Shown: positions 37,011 to 46,401, counted from the first letter of the stretch. The stretch: DNA of 53,810 nt from JAHDVS01 sp964370985 (GCA_964370985.1 CAYJLE010000020.1:1-53810); one strand, 5' to 3'. Made by a program: numbers and translations. The notes: a model not told the origin generated them from the letters alone.

Positions 37011-37745
37011 ATGGACAGGAGAGCGACCCCGCTGATCGCGGGCAACTGGAAGCTGTTCAAGGGGCCTGGCGAGGCGGCCGCGTTCTGCTCGGCGCTCGCC
37101 GCCCGGCTCGAAGGCCTCGCCGGCGTCGCCGCGGTCGTCTGCCCGCCCTACGTGTCCCTGGGGGCCGCCTCGGCCGCGCTTTCCGGCTCACCGGTGCGGG
37201 TGTTCGCGCAGAACGCGCACTGGCAGGAGACCGGCGCCTTCACCGGCGAGATCTCGCCGGCGATGCTGCTCGAAGCGGGCGCGGTCGGCACGATCGTCGG
37301 GCACTCCGAGCGCAGGCAGCATTTCGGCGACACCGACGACACGGTCGCTCGCCGCGCGGCCCACGCGCTGGAGGCCGGCCTCGACGTGATCGCCTGCGTC
37401 GGCGAGCTCGAGGCGGAGCGCGAGGCGGGTCGCACGGGGGAGGTGCTGCGACGCCAGGTCGGCCCGCTCGCGGCCGCGCTCGGGCCGAACGAGCGGCTGA
37501 CGCTCGCCTACGAGCCCGTGTGGGCGATCGGCACCGGCCGCACCGCGACGCCCGAGCAGGCGCAGGAGGCGCACGCGCTGATTCGCTCCCTGCTCGACGT
37601 CCCGATCCTCTACGGCGGCAGCGTCAAGCCCGACAACGCGGCCGAGCTGCTCTCCCGGCCGGACGTCGACGGCGCGCTCGTCGGCGGCGCCGCGCTCGAG
37701 GTCGAGTCGTTCGCGGCGATCTGTGACGCGGTCGCGGGTGGCTGA
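37011..37745 (+). CDS. tpiA: Triosephosphate isomerase
   Basis: Interconverts dihydroxyacetone phosphate and glyceraldehyde 3-phosphate. The 244-residue barrel has PLIAGNWKLFKG, the catalytic His in IVGHSERRQHF, Glu in AYEPVWAIGTG, and phosphate-binding YGGSVKPDNA. TAGGAT (36997-37002) ends 8 nt before the ATG, so it may have its own leaderless promoter inside the operon. Confidence 0.97.
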   Translation: MDRRATPLIAGNWKLFKGPGEAAAFCSALAARLEGLAGVAAVVCPPYVSLGAASAALSGSPVRVFAQNAHWQETGAFTGEISPAMLLEAGAVGTIVGHSERRQHFGDTDDTVARRAAHALEAGLDVIACVGELEAEREAGRTGEVLRRQVGPLAAALGPNERLTLAYEPVWAIGTGRTATPEQAQEAHALIRSLLDVPILYGGSVKPDNAAELLSRPDVDGALVGGAALEVESFAAICDAVAGG

Positions 37746-39231
37746 GCCGGCGCGGCCGCCGTTCCCGCTCGTCGCCCTCGTCGTCCTGGACGGCTGGGGG
37801 CTCGCGCCGCCAGGGCCGGGCAACGCGGTCGAGCTCGCCTCGACACCCGTCTTCGACCGGCTGTGGGAGCGCTACCCGCACACGACGCTCGCTGCGTCCG
37901 GCGACGCCGTCGGCCTTCCCGCCGGCCAGATGGGCAACTCCGAGGTCGGGCACCTGACGATCGGCTCGGGCCGCGTCGTCGACCAGGACCTGATGCGGGT
38001 GAGCCGCTCGATCCGCAGCGGCCGTTTCTTCGAGAACGAGGCGCTCCTCGCCGCGTTCGCCCGCGCGCGCGAGCGCGGCAGCGCCGTGCACCTGCTCGGG
38101 CTCGTCTCCGCCGGCGGCGTTCACTCCCACATCGATCACCTGCGGGCGCTGCTCGAGCTGGCCCGCCGCGAGGGGATGGCGGAGCGAACCTACGTGCACG
38201 CGTTCACGGACGGGCGCGACGTGTCGCCGCGGGCCGCCGCGGCCGACCTGGCCGGGCTCGCAGCGGAGGGGGCACGGATCGCAACGGTGTGCGGCCGCTA
38301 CTACGCGATGGATCGCGACCGGCGCTGGGAGCGGATCGAGCGCGCCGTCGCCGCGATCACCCGCGGCGAGGGCGCCCCCGCCGCCAGCCCGGTCGAGGCG
38401 ATCGAGGCCAGCTATGCGGCCGGGGTGACGGACGAGTTCGTCGAGCCGGTCGTGCTGCCGGCGCCGCGTCTCGGCCCCGGCGATGCCGCCGTCTTCTTCA
38501 ACTTCCGCGCCGACCGGGCACGGGAGCTCTCCCAGCGGCTGCTCGAGGAAGGCTACGACCTGACCACGATGACCCGCTACCGGGACGATCTCGACTGCCC
38601 GGTCGCGTTCTCCGAGCACGACGTGGCCGATACGCTCGCGGAGGTGCTCGCCGAGCACGGAGTGCGGCAGCTCCACATCGCCGAGACGGAGAAGTACGCG
38701 CACGTCACGTACTTCCTGAACGGCGGCCGTGAGGAGGAGTGGGTGGGGGAGGTCCGGGTCCTCGTTCCCTCGCCCAGGGACGTCGCCACCTACGACCTGA
38801 AGCCGGAGATGGCAGCAGCCGAGGTCGCCGCACGCTTCGTCGAGGAGGTCGAGCCGGGCGGCTACCGCTTCGCGGTCGTCAACTTCGCCAACCCGGACAT
38901 GGTCGGCCACACCGGTGTGATCGCCGCCGTCGTGCGCGCGGTCGAGGCCGTGGACGCCTGCCTCGGTCGCGTCGTCGAGGCGGTGCTCGGGCAGGGCGGC
39001 GTCTGCGTCGTCTGCGCCGACCACGGGAACGCGGAGCAGCTGCTCGAGGACGACGGCGTCAGTCCCCACACCGCGCACACGACGAACCCGGTGCCGCTGC
39101 TGGTGACGGCGGACGGTCTCGCTCTGCGACCGGGCGGCGGGCTCGCCGACCTCGCGCCCACCTGCCTCGACCTCCTCGGCGTGGCGCCGCCGGCGGAGAT
39201 GACGGGGTCGAGCCTGCTCGCCCGGGCGTAG
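37738..39231 (+). CDS. gpmI: 2,3-bisphosphoglycerate-independent phosphoglycerate mutase
   Basis: Mn-dependent mutase converting 3- to 2-phosphoglycerate. The protein (497 aa from the GTG at 37738, which overlaps the tpiA stop) has LVVLDGWGLA, the nucleophile Ser in GQMGNSEVGHLTIGSGR, SAGGVHSHIDHL, TDGRDV, FNFRADRARELS, NFANPDMVGHTG and CADHGNAEQLLE. An in-frame GTG at 37723 is an alternative. It completes a lower-glycolysis operon gap-pgk-tpiA-gpmI. Confidence 0.96.
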   Translation: MAEPARPPFPLVALVVLDGWGLAPPGPGNAVELASTPVFDRLWERYPHTTLAASGDAVGLPAGQMGNSEVGHLTIGSGRVVDQDLMRVSRSIRSGRFFENEALLAAFARARERGSAVHLLGLVSAGGVHSHIDHLRALLELARREGMAERTYVHAFTDGRDVSPRAAAADLAGLAAEGARIATVCGRYYAMDRDRRWERIERAVAAITRGEGAPAASPVEAIEASYAAGVTDEFVEPVVLPAPRLGPGDAAVFFNFRADRARELSQRLLEEGYDLTTMTRYRDDLDCPVAFSEHDVADTLAEVLAEHGVRQLHIAETEKYAHVTYFLNGGREEEWVGEVRVLVPSPRDVATYDLKPEMAAAEVAARFVEEVEPGGYRFAVVNFANPDMVGHTGVIAAVVRAVEAVDACLGRVVEAVLGQGGVCVVCADHGNAEQLLEDDGVSPHTAHTTNPVPLLVTADGLALRPGGGLADLAPTCLDLLGVAPPAEMTGSSLLARA

Positions 39232-39252
39232 GGGCGCCGGGAACCGCTCCGG

Positions 39253-39258
39253 TATACT
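39253..39258 (+). promoter_or_regulatory. -10 box of the ECF sigma gene
   Basis: TATACT, about 48 nt before the GTG at 39306, leaves a leader of roughly 40 nt containing AGGAGG at 39291-39296. No clear -35 is seen. Confidence 0.45.
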
Positions 39259-39305
39259 CGCCTGCACCTCCAGCGTCCAGGCCCGCCGTCAGGAGGTTCA
39301 CCCGC

Positions 39306-39893
39306 GTGCCACTTCCGCAGCCGGAGCTCTCGATTCTCCGCAGAGCGCAGAGGGGGGACGCACGGGCGTTCGCGATCATCGTCACCGCCTACGAGGCTCC
39401 GGTCTTCAACTACGTGCTGCGCATGGTCGGAGACCGATCGCTCGCCGAGGATCTGACGCAGGACGTGTTCCTGCGGATCCACCACGGGCTGTCCGCGTTC
39501 TCGCTGCGCTGCCGCTTCACGACATGGCTGTTCCAGATCGCGAAGAACCGCGTCGTCGACGAGCTCAGGGCGCGCGAGCGTCGCCCCCAGCTGAGCGTGC
39601 TCGGCGAGCAGAGCGAGCTCGAGGTCGTCGACCCGCCCCCGGAGCGGGTGGAGCTGATCGACGCCGTCTGGCGGGCCGTCGGTTGCCTCAACCCGGATCT
39701 GCGGATGGCGTTGCTCCTCCGCGACGTGGTCGGTCTCTCCTACGCCGAGATCGCGGACTCCCTGGAGATCACGCTCGCCACCGTGAAGTGGCGGATCTAC
39801 AAGGCGCGGGAGGAGGTTCAGCTCGCGCTCGGTCGCGAGGGGATCGTCCCGTCGCGCGAGGTCGGGGTCGGCCCGGCAGCCGGCTCGCCCTGA
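39306..39893 (+). CDS. ECF-type RNA polymerase sigma factor
   Basis: The 195-residue protein has sigma region 2 (ARAFAIIVTAYEAPVFNYVLRMVGDRSLAEDLTQDVFLRI, with the FTTWLFQIAKNRVVDELR core-binding helix) and region 4 (LRMALLLRDVVGLSYAEIADSLEITLATVKWRIYKAREE). AGGAGG lies 9 nt before the GTG. No anti-sigma gene follows; the next gene is on the opposite strand, so control must be by another route. Confidence 0.93.
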   Translation: MPLPQPELSILRRAQRGDARAFAIIVTAYEAPVFNYVLRMVGDRSLAEDLTQDVFLRIHHGLSAFSLRCRFTTWLFQIAKNRVVDELRARERRPQLSVLGEQSELEVVDPPPERVELIDAVWRAVGCLNPDLRMALLLRDVVGLSYAEIADSLEITLATVKWRIYKAREEVQLALGREGIVPSREVGVGPAAGSP

Positions 39894-39905
39894 GCCGGCG
39901 TCCGC

Positions 39906-40649
39906 TCAGAGGCCCTCGCTGAGCCGGTCGGCGAGGCTCACCGGCAGGCCGGCGGCGACGATGTCCGCCTGCGTGCGCGCAACGTCGTACGGCACCCGGC
40001 GAAACGAGGCGACCTGCGCGCCGAGATCGAGCAGCAGCCAGGCGGCGCGAGGGTCGCCGTCGCGCGGTTGCCCCACCGAGCCGGGATTGAGGAGCCGGCG
40101 CGCGCCGTCCCCGAGCGAGATCTCGGTTCCCGCGGGCGCCAGCCCGCCGCTGACGGGCCCGGGCTCCGGGAGCGCGGGCGTCTCGAGCGCCAGCGGGACG
40201 TGGCTGTGGCCGACGAGGACGAGCGGCCGCGTCGCCTGCTCGAGCGCCGCCGCCGCCGCCCCGGCGCCGAGCACGTACTCCCAGACCGGGTCGCGGGGGC
40301 TCGCGTGGCAGAGCTGCGCCTCGGGGGTCTCCGCGGCCGGCTCGAGCGAGGCGAGCCAGCCGAGCGCGTCGGGGCCGAGCGCAGCCGCGGTCCAGCGGGC
40401 GGCGATCGCCGCCTCGACGGAGAAGTCGTCGAGGTCGAGCGCGCCCGTCACGCCGAGATCGTGGTTGCCCGCGAGCGCGATGTCCGAGCGGGCCGCGACG
40501 TGCGTGCAGCAGCGGCTAGGGTGGGGCCCATAGCCGACGACGTCGCCCAGGCACCAGAGGGCGTCAACCCGCTCGCGCTCGACCGCCGCGAGGACGGCCT
40601 CGAGCGCGTGGAGGTTCGCGTGGACGTCCGAGATGACCGCTATCCGCAC
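39906..40649 (-). CDS. Metallophosphoesterase (YfcE/MJ0936-like)
   Basis: A 247-residue phosphoesterase with the dimetal signatures DVHAN at 8-12 (ISDVHANLHAL), GDVVGYGPHP, GNHD and a later GHSHVPLAL. It is close to the calcineurin-like group annotated as phosphodiesterases or diadenosine tetraphosphatases; the substrate is not clear. It starts with GTG; TAGCGT lies 12 nt upstream. Its 5' end overlaps the proposed start of the divergent M48 gene. Confidence 0.88.
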   Translation of the reverse strand: MRIAVISDVHANLHALEAVLAAVERERVDALWCLGDVVGYGPHPSRCCTHVAARSDIALAGNHDLGVTGALDLDDFSVEAAIAARWTAAALGPDALGWLASLEPAAETPEAQLCHASPRDPVWEYVLGAGAAAAALEQATRPLVLVGHSHVPLALETPALPEPGPVSGGLAPAGTEISLGDGARRLLNPGSVGQPRDGDPRAAWLLLDLGAQVASFRRVPYDVARTQADIVAAGLPVSLADRLSEGL

Positions 40650-41864
40650 CTGCGGAGGGCAACGCTAGCCGCTCTCGGCCTCTTGGGGTTGGCGGGTTGG
40701 GCGGTCGCGGCGTGGCTGCTGTCGAGAACCCGCGTCCCGTCGCTCGAGCTTCCCCCGGTGGAGGCCGCGTCGCTGCTGCCACCCGAGGCGCTCGAGCGGA
40801 TCGAGGCGTTCCGCGGCGTGGGGCGGTGGCTCTGGCTCGCTTCGGCAGCGATCGAGCTCGGCGTGCTCGCGCTGCTCGCGTGGCGGGCGAGCTCGCTCGC
40901 CCGGCTCGCACGTCGGGTCGGGCGCGGCCGGATCCGTGCGGGCGCCCTGCTCGGGCTCGGCGCCGCAGCCTGCGTGTGGCTGGCGACGCTGCCGGTCTCG
41001 GGCGTCGACCACTGGTGGCGGCGCCGCTACGGCCTCTCCGGCCAGGGCGCCGGCGGCTGGCTTCGCGACGAGGCCCTGTCGCTCGCGGTCCTCGCGGTCG
41101 TCGTGGCACTCGTCGTGGCCGGCGCGGTCTGGCTCGCGGGCCGGTTCGGGCGGCGCTGGTGGGTCGCGGGCTCGGCGGCAGCGGCCACTCTCGGCGTCGC
41201 GGTCGCCCTGGCCCAGCCGGTCGTGATCGAGCCGCTGTTCCACCGCCTCACGCCGCTCGCGGACGGCGCTCTCGCCGCCGACGTGGAGGAGCTCGGGCGG
41301 CGCCTCGGGGTGGCGGTCGGCGAGGTCGAGGTCGCGGACGCGAGCCGCCGCACGACCGCCGCGAACGCGCGTGTGATCGGCATCGGGCCTTCCCGCACGG
41401 TCGTGCTGCACGACACGCTCCTCGACGGGCGCTTCCAGCGCGGCGAGATCCTCTCGGTGGTCGCGCACGAGCTCGCCCACGTCGCCCGCGCCCACGTCTG
41501 GAAGGCCGTAGCCTGGTTCGCGCTCCTGGCCGTCCCGTCGCTCCTCGCGATCGCGTTCGTCACGGAGCGCCGCGGCGGCCTTCGTGACCCGGCGCTCGTG
41601 CCGCTCGCGCTGCTCGTCGCGTTCGCCTGTTTCCTCGCCACGCTGCCCGTGCAGAACGCGGTCTCGCGCCGCTACGAGGCGGAGGCTGACTGGCTCGCGC
41701 TGACCGCGACCGGCGACCCGCAGTCCGCGGTCGAGCTGGCGCGGGGCCTGGCTCTTGCCGGGCTCGTCGACCCGACGCCGCCGACGTGGGCGCACGTCCT
41801 GCTCGGGACGCACCCGACCGTGCTCGACCGGGTCGGCATGGCCGAGGCGTTTGCGGACCGGTAG
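40620..41864 (+). CDS. M48-family membrane metalloprotease (Ste24-like)
   Basis: A polytopic zinc protease with about five or six TM segments. The zinc motif HELAH lies in SVVAHELAHVARAHVW, and the third ligand is in RRYEAEADWLAL. The extracytosolic or luminal catalytic region matches CAAX-prenyl protease type peptidases; in bacteria such enzymes serve in membrane protein quality control. The first credible start is the GTG at 40620, which overlaps the divergent phosphoesterase by 30 bp; a TTG at 40683 is the alternative and removes the overlap. Length about 414 aa. Confidence 0.85.
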   Translation: MDVRDDRYPHLRRATLAALGLLGLAGWAVAAWLLSRTRVPSLELPPVEAASLLPPEALERIEAFRGVGRWLWLASAAIELGVLALLAWRASSLARLARRVGRGRIRAGALLGLGAAACVWLATLPVSGVDHWWRRRYGLSGQGAGGWLRDEALSLAVLAVVVALVVAGAVWLAGRFGRRWWVAGSAAAATLGVAVALAQPVVIEPLFHRLTPLADGALAADVEELGRRLGVAVGEVEVADASRRTTAANARVIGIGPSRTVVLHDTLLDGRFQRGEILSVVAHELAHVARAHVWKAVAWFALLAVPSLLAIAFVTERRGGLRDPALVPLALLVAFACFLATLPVQNAVSRRYEAEADWLALTATGDPQSAVELARGLALAGLVDPTPPTWAHVLLGTHPTVLDRVGMAEAFADR

Positions 41865-41895
41865 GCCTGTGCCGGGAGGACTACGATAGCGCGCC

Positions 41896-42921
41896 GTGAG
41901 CCGCAACCCTGTCAGCGTCCGTCACCTCGCCTACGTCGCGGTTACGATGCTCGCGATCCACGCCGCCGGGGTCGCGGGCTTCATGGTGATCCTCGACGAC
42001 GGGTTCGTCGATGCGCTCTACCGCACCGTCGTGCTCATCTCGACGGTCGGCCTCGACACGATCCCCGCCACGGCCGGCGCGAAGGTGTTCTCCGTCTTCG
42101 TGATCTTCGCCGGTGTGGCACTCTTCCTGTACGTCGTCGGCCTCGTCGTGCAGCTGATCGTGAGCGGCGTCGTCAGCGGGACGTGGCAGGAGAGACGGGA
42201 GCGGCGCAGCGTGGACAACCTCGAGGGGCACTACCTGATCTGCGGGTACGGCCGGGTCGGTCGCCGGGTCGCGGACGAGTTCCGCGCCGCGGGCGTGCCG
42301 TTCGTGGCGATCGACGAGAGCCCGGGCGCCGCGGCCGTGGCCCGCGAGCGGGGCGACCGGGTGATCGAGTCGACCGCCACCGACGACGACGTGCTCCGTC
42401 GCGCCGGGATCGAGCGAGCGCGCGGCCTCGTCGCCTGCGTCGGCACCGACGCGGAGAACCTCTACATCGTCCTCTCGGCCCGTGAGCTGTCTGGCAGCCT
42501 CCTGATCGTCGCTCGCGCGTCGGACGAGGACGCGGCGACGAAGCTCCGCCGGGGCGGAGCCGACCGGGTGGTCACGCCGTACGCGATCGCCGGCCGGGAG
42601 CTGGCCACGCTCGTGCTCAAGCCCCAGGTCTCCGCGTTCCTCGAGGTGATCACGAGCGGGTCCGGGAGCCCGGAGATCCGCCTCGAGCAGATCGACGTGA
42701 CCGCGGCCTGCGGACGCGCCGGCAGGTCGCTCCGCGAGCTGCGCATCCGCGAGGAGACCGGCGCGACGGTGATCGCCCACAGGCGTCCAGGGCTGGGCTT
42801 CGACACCCGACCCGATCCTGACCTGCGCCTCGAGGAGGGGGACGTCCTGATCGGCGTCGGCACCCCGGACGCGATCAGGGCGCTCGAGGAGCTGTTCTCT
42901 CCCCGCGAGGCGATCGCGTAG
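41896..42921 (+). CDS. Two-TM potassium-channel-like protein with RCK (TrkA-N/TrkA-C) domains, atypical filter
   Basis: The 341-residue protein has TM1 (VAVTMLAIHAAGVAGFMVIL), a pore region with STVGLDTIPA in place of the usual TVGYGD filter, TM2 (VFSVFVIFAGVALFLYVVGLVVQL), a Rossmann RCK domain (YLICGYGRVGRRVADEF; binding Asp/Glu in VAIDESPGA) and a TrkA-C domain (about 255-335). The altered filter makes selectivity uncertain. TACGAT ends 8 nt before the GTG. It is followed 2 nt later by argS. Confidence 0.85.
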   Translation: MSRNPVSVRHLAYVAVTMLAIHAAGVAGFMVILDDGFVDALYRTVVLISTVGLDTIPATAGAKVFSVFVIFAGVALFLYVVGLVVQLIVSGVVSGTWQERRERRSVDNLEGHYLICGYGRVGRRVADEFRAAGVPFVAIDESPGAAAVARERGDRVIESTATDDDVLRRAGIERARGLVACVGTDAENLYIVLSARELSGSLLIVARASDEDAATKLRRGGADRVVTPYAIAGRELATLVLKPQVSAFLEVITSGSGSPEIRLEQIDVTAACGRAGRSLRELRIREETGATVIAHRRPGLGFDTRPDPDLRLEEGDVLIGVGTPDAIRALEELFSPREAIA

Positions 42922-42923
42922 CG

Positions 42924-44465
42924 GTGGCCGGCCCCGCCGCTCTGCGCCGGCTCGTCGAGCCGCTCGAGTCCGCTGCCCGCGCGCTCGCCGGCGACGGCCA
43001 CGTCGCGGTCGAGCTCGAGCGACCCGCCGACCCGGCCCACGGGGACTTCGCAACCACGGTGGCGCTGCGCCTCGCGCCGCAACTCCGCCGCTCTCCGCGC
43101 GAGCTGGCCCAGGAGCTGGCGGGCCTGGCGGAGTTCGGGGGTCTCGTCGAGGAGGTCTCCGTCGCCGGCCCCGGCTTCCTGAACCTGCGTGTCGGCGCGG
43201 CGTGGTACCGGGCGGCGCTGGCGGAGCTGCTCGAGGCCGGCGACTGTTACGGCGCCGGCTTCGCCGAAACGCCCGAGCGGGTGCAGGTCGAGCTCGTGTC
43301 GGCGAACCCGACCGGGCCGCTCACGGTCGCGTCCGCCCGCAACGCCGCGTACGGCGACTCCGTCGCACGGCTGCTCGAGCTCGCCGGCCACCAGGTCGAG
43401 CGCGAGTACTACGTGAACGACCTCGGCACCCAGATCGACCTGTTCCGGGAGTCGGTTGCGGCACGTGCCCGGGGGGAGGAGCCGCCGGAGGGCGGGTACC
43501 TCGGCGACTACCTGGTGGGGATCGCGGCCCGGGGCGGCGACCCCGTCGAGCGGATGGTCGAGTCGATCCGCGAGACGCTCGAGCGCTTCCGCGTCCACGT
43601 GGACAGCTGGGCGTTCCAGAGCGAGGTCGAGCGCGACCTCGACGCCGCCCTCGCCGAGCTCGACCTGTACGAGGAGGGTGGCGCCCGCTGGCTGCGGACG
43701 ACCGCCTGGGGGGACGGCAAGGACCGGGTCGTCGTCCGCTCGGACGGCCGGACGACCTACTTCGCCGCCGATGCCGCCTACATGCGCTCGAAGCTCGCGC
43801 GCGGCTTCGAGCGCCTGATCTACGTGCTGGGCGCCGACCACCACGGCTACGTGGCCCGGCTGAAGGCACTCGCCGCCGCGTACGGCCACGACCCCGACCG
43901 GGTCGAGGTGCTGATCTACCAGCTCGTCCATCTGACGCAGGGCGGGGAGGCTCGCAAGGCGTCGAAGCGCCGAGGCGACGTCGTCTTCCTGGACGAGCTG
44001 ATCGACGTGATCGGCGTCGACGCGGCCCGCTGGTACCTCGTCATGCGCGGCCACGAGCAGACGGTCGAGATCGACGTCGACCTCGCCCGGGAGAAGAGCG
44101 AGAAGAACCAGGTCTACTACGTCCAGTACGCGCACGCCCGCATCTGCGGGATCCTGCGCAACGCTGACGGCGTCGCGCCCGCGCTCGGGCCGCCGGTCGA
44201 GCTTGCCCGCGAGGAGCGCGAGCTCGTCAAGCGCCTGGCCGAGCTGCCGGGCGTCGCCGCCGAGGCGACCGAGCGCCGGGCGCCGCACGCGATCCCGGTC
44301 TACGCGGTCAGGCTCGCCGACGACTTCCACCGCTTCTACCACCACCACCGGGTGCTCGGGAGCGGCGAGGCGGAGCGGTTCCGCGTCGGGCTGTGTACCG
44401 CGACACGGACGGTGATCGCTCGCTGCCTCGACCTGATCGGCGTCGAGGCTCCCGAGCGGATGTAG
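42924..44465 (+). CDS. argS: Arginyl-tRNA synthetase with altered HIGH motif
   Basis: Charges tRNA-Arg. The 513-residue protein has an N-terminal Add-1 domain, the class I core (VELVSANPTGPLTVASARNAAYGDS) where the usual HxGH reads TVAS, then EREYYVNDLGTQ, YFAADAAYMRSKL, GADHHGYVARL, and the KMSK-like KASKRRGD, followed by the DALR anticodon-binding domain (YYVQYAHARICGIL; AVRLADDFHRFYHHHRVLG). Loss of both His residues of the HIGH motif is notable but the rest is intact. GTG start directly behind the channel gene. Confidence 0.94.
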   Translation: MAGPAALRRLVEPLESAARALAGDGHVAVELERPADPAHGDFATTVALRLAPQLRRSPRELAQELAGLAEFGGLVEEVSVAGPGFLNLRVGAAWYRAALAELLEAGDCYGAGFAETPERVQVELVSANPTGPLTVASARNAAYGDSVARLLELAGHQVEREYYVNDLGTQIDLFRESVAARARGEEPPEGGYLGDYLVGIAARGGDPVERMVESIRETLERFRVHVDSWAFQSEVERDLDAALAELDLYEEGGARWLRTTAWGDGKDRVVVRSDGRTTYFAADAAYMRSKLARGFERLIYVLGADHHGYVARLKALAAAYGHDPDRVEVLIYQLVHLTQGGEARKASKRRGDVVFLDELIDVIGVDAARWYLVMRGHEQTVEIDVDLAREKSEKNQVYYVQYAHARICGILRNADGVAPALGPPVELAREERELVKRLAELPGVAAEATERRAPHAIPVYAVRLADDFHRFYHHHRVLGSGEAERFRVGLCTATRTVIARCLDLIGVEAPERM

Positions 44466-44529
44466 GCGGCGCTCTCGCTACGGAAGCGGGGGTGGCCTCG
44501 GCACCCATGCGTTTCGCTACTTTTCTTAC

Positions 44530-46401
44530 GTGCCCTGGAACGCCACACTCGAAACGCTGCGTGCGGTCCTGCAGGCAGCGCCGCTTGCGATCGTGGGCGT
44601 CGACACCGATGGGCGGGTCCGGCTCTGGACGCCCGCGGCCGAGCGTCTGTTCGGTTGGAGCGAGGAGGGGGCGCTCGGCCGCTTCGCCCCGTTCGTCCCC
44701 GAGGAGCGGATCGGCGAGTTCTACGACCGGCTCGCGCGCGTGCACGGCGGCGAGGAGCTGAACGGCCATGAGTTGTGGCGCCAGCGGCGGGACGGCAGCC
44801 CGCTCGAGGTCAGCTCCTCCGCGGCACCGCTGCGCGATCACGCGGGCGAGTTGGTCGGGGCGATCCTCGCGTACGTCGACCTCGCCCCCCGCCGGCGGGC
44901 CGAGGAGGGGCTCGCCTACCAGTCGTTCCTGCTCGCGAGCGTGTCCGATGCCGTGATCGCGAGCGACGCGGCCTTCGTGCTGACCGCGTGGAACCGTGCG
45001 GCCGAAGCGCTCTACGGCTGGCGGGCCCAGGAAGTGATCGCCCGGCCGGCCGAACAGGTGCTCGGGACGGACTTCGGCAGCGCGGGCCGCGAGGGCTTCC
45101 GGCGGGGGCTCACGGAGTCGGGGGGCTGGCACGGGGAGGTCACGCAACGCACGAAGGCCGGCGATCCCGTCCTGGTCGAGATCCGGGCCAGAGCCGTTCG
45201 CGACGCCCGCGGACGGCTGCTCGGATACGTCTCCGTCAACCGTGACGTCACGCGCGAGCGCGAGGAGGCCGAGCAGCGAGCCGCGCTCGAGGAGCAGCTC
45301 CGCCAGGCCCAGAAGATGCAGGCCGTCGGGCAGCTTGCAGCCGGTGTCGCCCATGACTTCAACAACCTGCTGACGGCGATCCAGGGGTACGCGGAGCTGA
45401 TGCACGAATCGCTCGACGACGGGGACCCGCGCCGCGGCGACGCCGAGGAGATCGCCCGCGCCGCCCGGCGCGGATCCGAGCTGACGCGCCGCCTGCTCAC
45501 GTTCAGCCGGCGAGAGGATCAGCAGCCCTCGCTCCTCGACGCCGGCGAGGTGGTCACGGGGCTCGAGCCGCTGCTCCGCCGCACGCTCGGGGAGACGATC
45601 GAGCTCCGGGTCGACCGCGGCCCCCCGCTTCCGCCCGTGCTCGCGGACCAGCACGACCTCGAGCAGGTGCTCCTGAACCTGGCCACGAACGCCCGCGACG
45701 CGATGCCCGGCGGCGGGCGGCTCTCGATCACCGTCATCCGGAGCCGTGAGGGCGCGGTGGCGATCGAGGTCGCGGACACCGGCGAGGGGATGAGCGAGGA
45801 GGTGCGCGCGAGGGCCTTCGAGCCGTTCTTCACGACGAAGGAGCGCGAGCGCGGCACCGGTCTCGGCCTCGCGACCGTCTGGGGGATTGTCGAAGGAGCC
45901 GGCGGCACCGTCGAGCTCGCGTCGGAGCCGGGCCGGGGAACGCGGGCAACAGTGTCGCTGCCGGCACGTCCCGGCGCGCGGCCCGGCACCGCTCGCGAGC
46001 CGGTCTCGGCGGCGCACCGCAGCGGTGGCGGCACGATCTTCCTCGTCGAGGACGAGGAGGCCGTGCGCGCGCTCGCGGAGCGGATCCTCGTCGGCGGCGG
46101 CTACGAGGTGGTGGCCGCAGCCGACGCGGACGAGGCGCTCGAGCTCGCCGCTGCTCACGCCGGCCAGATCGACCTGCTCCTCACCGACCTCGTCCTGCCC
46201 GGGCTCCCGGGCGTCGAGCTCGCCGCCCGGCTGGCCGCGTCGCGGCCGGGCCTGCGCGTGCTCGGGATGTCCGGCTACGCGGGCGACGAGATCGAGGCCG
46301 GGTCGGCTCACGGGGGCAGGTTCCCCGTGCTCGCGAAGCCGTTCGCGCGCGCCGAGCTGCTCGCGCGGGTGGGCGAGGCGCTGCACGGCGAGACGGCGTA
46401 G
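44530..46401 (+). CDS. Hybrid histidine kinase PAS-PAS-HisKA-HATPase-REC
   Basis: A 623-residue soluble hybrid kinase. Two PAS domains (about 5-125 and 140-255), HisKA with AAGVAHDFNNLLTAIQGYAEL, HATPase with LNLATNARDAMPGGG and GTGLGLATVWGIV, and a C-terminal receiver (FLVEDEEAVRALAERI; Asp in LLTDLVLPGLPG; Lys in LAKPFARAELL). This is the AHDFNNLL class often seen without a classical partner. TACTTT ends 6 nt before the GTG at 44530. It leads a signalling set with the next two genes. Confidence 0.93.
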   Translation: MPWNATLETLRAVLQAAPLAIVGVDTDGRVRLWTPAAERLFGWSEEGALGRFAPFVPEERIGEFYDRLARVHGGEELNGHELWRQRRDGSPLEVSSSAAPLRDHAGELVGAILAYVDLAPRRRAEEGLAYQSFLLASVSDAVIASDAAFVLTAWNRAAEALYGWRAQEVIARPAEQVLGTDFGSAGREGFRRGLTESGGWHGEVTQRTKAGDPVLVEIRARAVRDARGRLLGYVSVNRDVTREREEAEQRAALEEQLRQAQKMQAVGQLAAGVAHDFNNLLTAIQGYAELMHESLDDGDPRRGDAEEIARAARRGSELTRRLLTFSRREDQQPSLLDAGEVVTGLEPLLRRTLGETIELRVDRGPPLPPVLADQHDLEQVLLNLATNARDAMPGGGRLSITVIRSREGAVAIEVADTGEGMSEEVRARAFEPFFTTKERERGTGLGLATVWGIVEGAGGTVELASEPGRGTRATVSLPARPGARPGTAREPVSAAHRSGGGTIFLVEDEEAVRALAERILVGGGYEVVAAADADEALELAAAHAGQIDLLLTDLVLPGLPGVELAARLAASRPGLRVLGMSGYAGDEIEAGSAHGGRFPVLAKPFARAELLARVGEALHGETA

